Shown here in pieces: positions 59,815 through 64,000 of a stretch of DNA of 64,000 nucleotides (position 1 is its first letter; the number at the start of each line of letters is the position of its first letter). The notes below the pieces were generated by a model. The model did not search any database. It was not told where the DNA came from and saw nothing but the letters and a program-made list of their open reading frames with translations. Source of the stretch: Exiguobacterium oxidotolerans JCM 12280. Lineage in GTDB: Bacteria; Bacillota; Bacilli; Exiguobacteriales; Exiguobacteriaceae. Location: the NCBI RefSeq assembly GCF_000702625.1, contig NZ_JNIS01000001.1:1983501-2047500 (forward strand), read 5' to 3'. Made by a program: the position numbers and the translations under genes.

Positions 59815-61359
59815 TTGGAAGCACATTTGGACCAAGAAATGATCCTCGTCCTCGATTTTGGAGGGCAGTACAACCAATTGATCACACGACGCATCCGTGA
59901 TCTCGGAGTTTACAGTGAACTGCATTCGCACAAGATTACGGCAGCGGAAATCAAAGACATCGCACCAGCCGGTATCATCTTCTCCGGTGGACCACGCAGT
60001 GTCTACGCAGAAGACGCGTACCGCTGTGATCCGGAAATCTTCGAACTCGGGATTCCGATCTTCGGTATTTGTTACGGCATGCAGTTGATGTCGCAACACT
60101 TCGGCGGTACAGTCGAGCGTGCCGGACACCGCGAGTACGGAAAAGCGACATTGACGCTGAACGATCCGTCTCCGATGTATGCGAACTTGCCACTCGAACA
60201 GACGGTCTGGATGAGCCATAGTGATCTCGTCACAGCGGTTCCGAACGGTTTCGTCGTCGATGGGACAAACGTTTCCTGCCCGATTGCTTCAATCAAAAAC
60301 GAAGAGCTGAAAATGTATGGTGTCCAGTATCACCCGGAAGTCAACCACACGATGTTCGGGAAAGAACTCTTGAAAAACTTCCTGTTCGAAGTCTGTCAGT
60401 GTACAGGCGACTGGTCGATGGAAAACTTCATCGAAATCGAAATCGCAAAGATTAAAGAAGAAGTCGGTGACAAAAAAGTCCTTTGTGCGCTTTCAGGCGG
60501 TGTCGATTCGTCCGTCGTCGCAGCACTGATTCATGCGGCAATCGGTGATCAGTTGACATGTATGTTCGTCGACCACGGTCTCTTACGTAAAGGGGAAGCG
60601 GAAAGTGTCATGAAGACATTTGCCGATCACTTCCACATGAACGTCATCAAAATCGACGCGCAAGACCGTTTCCTGAACAAATTAAAAGGGATTTCGGATC
60701 CGGAGCAAAAACGTAAAATCATCGGTAATGAGTTCGTGTACGTCTTCGACGAAGAAGCGTCGAAATTGACGGACATGGACTTCCTTGCCCAAGGTACGCT
60801 TTACACGGATATCATCGAAAGCGGAACCGATACGGCACAAACGATTAAATCGCACCACAATGTCGGTGGATTACCGGAAGACATGCAGTTCAAGTTGATT
60901 GAACCGATCAACACGTTGTTCAAGGACGAAGTCCGTGCACTCGGTAAAGAACTTGGTTTGTCGGACGAAATCGTCTGGCGTCAGCCGTTCCCGGGACCAG
61001 GTCTCGGCATTCGTGTCCTCGGTGAAATCACAGACGAGAAGCTTGAAATCGTCCGCGAATCCGATTTCATCCTCCGCGACGAAATCAAAAAAGCTGGTCT
61101 CGAACGTGAGATTTGGCAGTACTTCACGGTCTTGCCACCACTTCGTTCAGTCGGTGTCATGGGTGACGAGCGGACATACGACTATGCAGTCGGTATCCGT
61201 GCTGTTACGTCGATCGACGGCATGACGTCGGACTGGGCACGCATCCCGTGGGACGTACTCGAGAAGATTTCTGTCCGGATTGTCAACGAAGTCCAGAACG
61301 TTAACCGCGTCCTGTACGATGTGACGTCGAAACCACCTTCAACGATTGAGTGGGAATGA
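59815..61359 (+). CDS. guaA: GMP synthase (glutamine-hydrolysing)
   Basis: 514 residues that convert XMP to GMP. The class I glutamine amidotransferase part has the nucleophile C86 (GICYGMQL) and the HxE motif in VQYHPEVN; the ATP-pyrophosphatase loop is [12 protein letters not shown], and the C-terminal dimer domain ends [11 protein letters not shown] chose the TTG at 59815 because 514 residues matches the family; ATG 59839 would trim the conserved start only slightly. Controlled by the guanine riboswitch upstream. Confidence 0.97.
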   Translation: MEAHLDQEMILVLDFGGQYNQLITRRIRDLGVYSELHSHKITAAEIKDIAPAGIIFSGGPRSVYAEDAYRCDPEIFELGIPIFGICYGMQLMSQHFGGTVERAGHREYGKATLTLNDPSPMYANLPLEQTVWMSHSDLVTAVPNGFVVDGTNVSCPIASIKNEELKMYGVQYHPEVNHTMFGKELLKNFLFEVCQCTGDWSMENFIEIEIAKIKEEVGDKKVLCALSGGVDSSVVAALIHAAIGDQLTCMFVDHGLLRKGEAESVMKTFADHFHMNVIKIDAQDRFLNKLKGISDPEQKRKIIGNEFVYVFDEEASKLTDMDFLAQGTLYTDIIESGTDTAQTIKSHHNVGGLPEDMQFKLIEPINTLFKDEVRALGKELGLSDEIVWRQPFPGPGLGIRVLGEITDEKLEIVRESDFILRDEIKKAGLEREIWQYFTVLPPLRSVGVMGDERTYDYAVGIRAVTSIDGMTSDWARIPWDVLEKISVRIVNEVQNVNRVLYDVTSKPPSTIEWE

Positions 61360-61366
61360 TTTTACG

Positions 61367-61404
61367 ACTCTTCTTCCTGAGAAATTAGGAAGAAGAGTTT
61401 TTTT
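61367..61404 (+). terminator. Terminator after guaA
   Basis: ACTCTTCTTCCT faces AGGAAGAAGAGT around GAGAAATT, a perfect 12-bp stem followed by a T run. Confidence 0.95.
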
Positions 61405-61463
61405 GTAACGCTTTCAAAACCGAACGTTCGGATAAAATTCGACCTTAAATTTCGCTTTTATGG

Positions 61464-61492
61464 TTGACCGTGCATTTCGAGCATGCTACGAT
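61464..61492 (+). promoter_or_regulatory. Promoter of the purine permease leader
   Basis: TTGACC (61464-61469), 17-bp spacer, TACGAT (61487-61492) with TG before it. About 45 bp upstream of the second purine riboswitch. Confidence 0.65.
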
Positions 61493-61537
61493 GTGTCTGT
61501 TCTTATTTTAAATCATCTACTAAAAAACAAAAAATAA

Positions 61538-61607
61538 TGCCGTATAATTCTGGGGATATGGCCCGGAAGTCTCTACAGGAACACCTTAAAGGTTCCTACT
61601 ACGGCGT
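61538..61607 (+). ncRNA. Purine riboswitch, guanine type, upstream of the permease
   Basis: P1 ATGCCGT / ACGGCGT (one G-T pair); core GGGGATATGGCCCGG, AGTCTCTACAGGAACACC, TTAAAGGTTCC, then TACTACGG. The ligand-contacting base is C (CTAC), so guanine/hypoxanthine type. Confidence 0.94.
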
Positions 61608-61634
61608 GCACTGATTCTAGTGTGCGCTTAAAGA

Positions 61635-61672
61635 AACGGCTTTTACCGCTTAGGTAACTGCCGTTTTTTTCG
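61635..61672 (+). terminator. Riboswitch-controlled terminator before the permease
   Basis: AAACGGC faces GCCGTTT with an inner TACC/GGTA helix, then a T run. It precedes the permease start by about 35 bp. Confidence 0.85.
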
Positions 61673-61707
61673 TTTCTTGAGACGGCTTATTTGGAAAGAA
61701 GGCAACC

Positions 61708-63060
61708 ATGAGCACACAGATGAAACCGCAACAACCTAAACAAAAGGAGAACGCGATCGCGCGATTCTTCGACTTCGACGGACTCGGTACGAACATGCGG
61801 ACAGAGTTCATCGCCGGTATGACAACATTCTTCGCGATGGCGTACATCTTATTCGTTAACCCGAATACGTTAGCAGACGCCGGGATGAATCCTGGTGCTG
61901 TCTTCGGTGCAACGGCGCTTGTCGCCGTCATCGGTTCAGTCACGATGGGCTTACTCGCGAATTATCCGATTGCTCTCGCACCCGGTATGGGACTGAACGC
62001 GTTCTTCGCCTACAGTGTCGTCATCGGCATGGGGATTCCGTGGGAAACGGCATTATCCGGTGTTTTAGTATCGGGTCTTGTCTTCATGGTACTGACGGCA
62101 TCAGGGATTCGTGAAACAATCATCAATGCGATTCCAGAACCACTTAAAATGGCAGTTGCTGCCGGAATCGGTTTATTCATTGCCTTCATCGGTCTGAAAA
62201 CAGGCGGCATCGTCGTCGCGAACGAAGCGACGCTCGTCTCACTCGGTAATTTGGGTCAAGGAACAACGTTACTTGCTGTGTTCGGTTTAGTCGTTTCAGC
62301 GATCTTAATGACACGCGGAATCAAAGGCGCCATCTTCTTCGGAATGATTTTGACGGCAATCGCGGGAATGATTTTTGGATTGATTCCTGTTCCGTCAAGC
62401 CTTGGTGAAATCGTTTCAGCTCCACCGAGTATCGCACCAACATTTGGACAAGCATTCCTTCACTTCAATGAAATCTTTACTGTCCAGATGGCAGTCGTCA
62501 TCTTAACGTTCTTCTTCGTCGATTTCTTTGATACAGCGGGAACACTCGTTGCCGTTGCGAACCAAGCAGGATTAATTAAGGAAAATAAAGTCCCACGTGC
62601 AGGACGCGCTTTGATCGCTGACTCAACAGCAACAGTCGCAGGTTCAATCCTTGGAACATCAACGACGGTTTCATACATTGAATCAAGTGCAGGTGTCGCA
62701 GCAGGTGGTCGCTCAGGAATGACGGCAATCGTAACCGGCTTATTCTTCGGGCTTGCCTTGTTCTTCTCACCACTGCTCGCCGTCATTACGGCACCGGTCA
62801 CAGCACCGGCACTCATCATCGTCGGTGTGTTGATGGCATCCTCACTTCTCCAAATCGATTGGAAGAAGTTCGAGTATGCAGTTCCAGCCTTTTTGACGGT
62901 CATCATGATGCCGCTCACGTATTCGATCGCAACGGGAATCGCATTCGGGTTCTTATTCTATCCAATCACGATGATCGCGAAAGGTCGCGCGAAAGAAGTG
63001 CACCCGATCATGTACGCCATGTCACTCGGATTCCTAGCATACTTCATCTGGTTACACTAA
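61708..63060 (+). CDS. pbuG: Guanine/hypoxanthine permease (AzgA/PbuG, NCS2 family)
   Basis: 450 residues with about 12-14 membrane segments. FDGLGTNMRTEFIAGMTTFFAMAYILFVNP, APGMGLNAFFAYSVV and FFFVDFFDTAGTLVAVANQAGL are hallmarks of the AzgA branch; GTSTTVSYIESSAGVAAGGRSGMTA is the second signature. It imports guanine and hypoxanthine by proton symport. GAAAGAAGG precedes the ATG. Own guanine riboswitch upstream. Confidence 0.94.
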   Translation: MSTQMKPQQPKQKENAIARFFDFDGLGTNMRTEFIAGMTTFFAMAYILFVNPNTLADAGMNPGAVFGATALVAVIGSVTMGLLANYPIALAPGMGLNAFFAYSVVIGMGIPWETALSGVLVSGLVFMVLTASGIRETIINAIPEPLKMAVAAGIGLFIAFIGLKTGGIVVANEATLVSLGNLGQGTTLLAVFGLVVSAILMTRGIKGAIFFGMILTAIAGMIFGLIPVPSSLGEIVSAPPSIAPTFGQAFLHFNEIFTVQMAVVILTFFFVDFFDTAGTLVAVANQAGLIKENKVPRAGRALIADSTATVAGSILGTSTTVSYIESSAGVAAGGRSGMTAIVTGLFFGLALFFSPLLAVITAPVTAPALIIVGVLMASSLLQIDWKKFEYAVPAFLTVIMMPLTYSIATGIAFGFLFYPITMIAKGRAKEVHPIMYAMSLGFLAYFIWLH

Positions 63061-63077
63061 TTTTTCGTATTAAGCTG

Positions 63078-63113
63078 ACGTCTTTCTTCTATATAGAAGA
63101 AAGGCGTTTTTTT
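63078..63113 (+). terminator. Terminator after the purine permease
   Basis: ACGTCTTTCTTCT faces AGAAGAAAGGCGT (one G-T pair) around ATAT, then a run of Ts. Confidence 0.92.
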
Positions 63114-63152
63114 AATGGAGAGTAGGGAATGAACAAACAGGAGGTGATGAAC

Positions 63153-64000
63153 GTGTTGGAAAAACTAACAGGTCCGATATTCGAACGACTCGCTGTCGAT
63201 AAACGTCTTATTCGTGTGGCCCGAGCAGTTGGCTTACCTTTAGGGGGGACATTATTCGTAGGAGGGCAAACAATCGATGAGACGTTCCGAACAGTCCGAA
63301 CGTTGAATGCGCAGGGTCGGGCAGTCACGATTGATTGTTTAGGAGAGTTTATTCACAGTGTGCAGGATGCAAAGGCGATTGCGGATGAATGCATTGATGT
63401 TTTGTACCGATTAGAGAAAGAACAAGTGGATGGACAAATTTCATTAAAGTTAACATCCGTCGGCGTGCGCTTAGATCCGGAACTCGCCCTCATGCAGATG
63501 GAGCGTATCCTTGAAGTCGCACTTCAGCTGAATCGCCGGGTGACGATCAACATGGAAGAGTACGAAATGACTGAATCGATTTTGAAAATTTTCCGTGTGC
63601 TTCAGTTCTCTTACCCGAACCTTGGCGTGGCGCTTCAAGCAAATCTGCACCGTAGTCGTTTTGACTTAGATCAACTCGAACCGATGACCCGGATCGTAAA
63701 AGGGGCATATACGGGTTCGAAGGAACATTACATCGAAGATAAGGCGATGGTAGATGCCAACTATCTTCTATTAGTAAAACAGAATTTGATGAAAGGACGT
63801 TATACGCAAATCGCAACACATGATGACGATATGATCGAGGAACTACTCGACTTTATTCGACAAGCTGACATTTCAGATGAGTGTTTTGAATTTCAAATGC
63901 TTCAAGGGATGCGACCGCAACGTCAGAAAGAGTTGGTCAATTCAGGATATCGTGTTGTCGTGTATGTACCGCACGGAGTAGACTGGTATACGTACTTGAT
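63153..64000 (+). CDS. Proline dehydrogenase (3' end outside window)
   Basis: The frame is open to the right edge, giving about 282 residues of an expected about 300. It is an FAD-dependent TIM-barrel PRODH of the small PutB type: TIDCLGEF, SLKLTSVGVRLDPELAL, RIVKGAYTGSKEHYIEDKAM, IATHDDD, FEFQMLQGMRPQRQKELVNSGYRVVVYVPHGVDWYTYL. It oxidises proline to pyrroline-5-carboxylate. I chose GTG 63153, eight bases behind AGGAGG; in-frame ATGs at 63129 and 63147 are alternatives. Confidence 0.92.
   Translation, partial: MLEKLTGPIFERLAVDKRLIRVARAVGLPLGGTLFVGGQTIDETFRTVRTLNAQGRAVTIDCLGEFIHSVQDAKAIADECIDVLYRLEKEQVDGQISLKLTSVGVRLDPELALMQMERILEVALQLNRRVTINMEEYEMTESILKIFRVLQFSYPNLGVALQANLHRSRFDLDQLEPMTRIVKGAYTGSKEHYIEDKAMVDANYLLLVKQNLMKGRYTQIATHDDDMIEELLDFIRQADISDECFEFQMLQGMRPQRQKELVNSGYRVVVYVPHGVDWYTYL

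Noticed and set aside
61405..61422. cre-like site before the purine permease
   Set aside because: TGAAAGCGTTACAA on the - strand has one mismatch at a constrained position and lies upstream of a promoter already explained by the riboswitch; too weak to call.

Overview
The window looks like chromosomal DNA from a low-to-mid GC Gram-positive bacterium of the order Bacillales. Gene content, riboswitch types, a Gram-positive SOS box and strong AGGAGG ribosome binding sites all point that way. The mix of a phenylacetate operon, a YkkCD guanidine exporter pair and a galactoside operon fits Exiguobacterium best, but that genus call is an inference from memory, not a search. No rRNA, tRNA, CRISPR array, phage or transposase gene was seen.

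Layout. (1) 1-12.1 kb, + strand: a galactoside operon with an ABC importer (lipoprotein, two permeases, the first one broken), a GH42 beta-galactosidase, a GH36 alpha-galactosidase and a full Leloir pathway (galK, galE, galT, galM). (2) 12.4-19.3 kb, - strand: a fluoroacetyl-CoA-thioesterase-like protein, leucine dehydrogenase and a four-subunit 2-oxo acid dehydrogenase (bkdAA, bkdAB, bkdB, lpd), with ogt trailing. A good CcpA cre site lies just before bcd. (3) 19.6-30.6 kb: a phenylacetate degradation operon (paaK, paaABCD, an EthD-like protein, two enoyl-CoA hydratases, aldehyde dehydrogenase, paaH, paaJ), then paaX, then a convergent paaY-like gamma-carbonic-anhydrase protein. No paaE reductase is present. 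(4) 30.7-36.6 kb: a nitronate monooxygenase-like flavoprotein, two YdcZ-type membrane proteins around a Crp/Fnr regulator, two copies of a structured intergenic repeat, msrA behind a SAM-I riboswitch, a peptidase M20 amidohydrolase and a small monooxygenase-like protein. (5) 36.6-47.7 kb: a large SH3-repeat NlpC/P60 cell-wall hydrolase, an acetyltransferase, the guanidine-I riboswitch with ykkCD, a stress protein, an aldo-keto reductase, an iron-alcohol-dehydrogenase-fold protein, an EAL phosphodiesterase, DUF1294, a TPM-domain protein, LemA and UppP. (6) 47.9-54.9 kb: a CadA-type metal ATPase, a ZIP transporter, an SOS-controlled YolD/Y-family polymerase pair, a pentapeptide-repeat protein, a metallo-beta-lactamase-fold hydrolase and an acetyltransferase. 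(7) 55-64 kb: a possible structured RNA, a MoxR/DUF58/transglutaminase operon, guaA and a purine permease each behind its own guanine-type riboswitch, and a truncated proline dehydrogenase.

The most striking items are the two intergenic repeats near 31.8 and 33.8 kb, whose folds agree while several of their paired stems differ in sequence; the apparent internal deletion in the galactoside permease; the SAM-I riboswitch placed directly on msrA; and the hairpin-rich leader with a 22-codon open frame near 55.2 kb.
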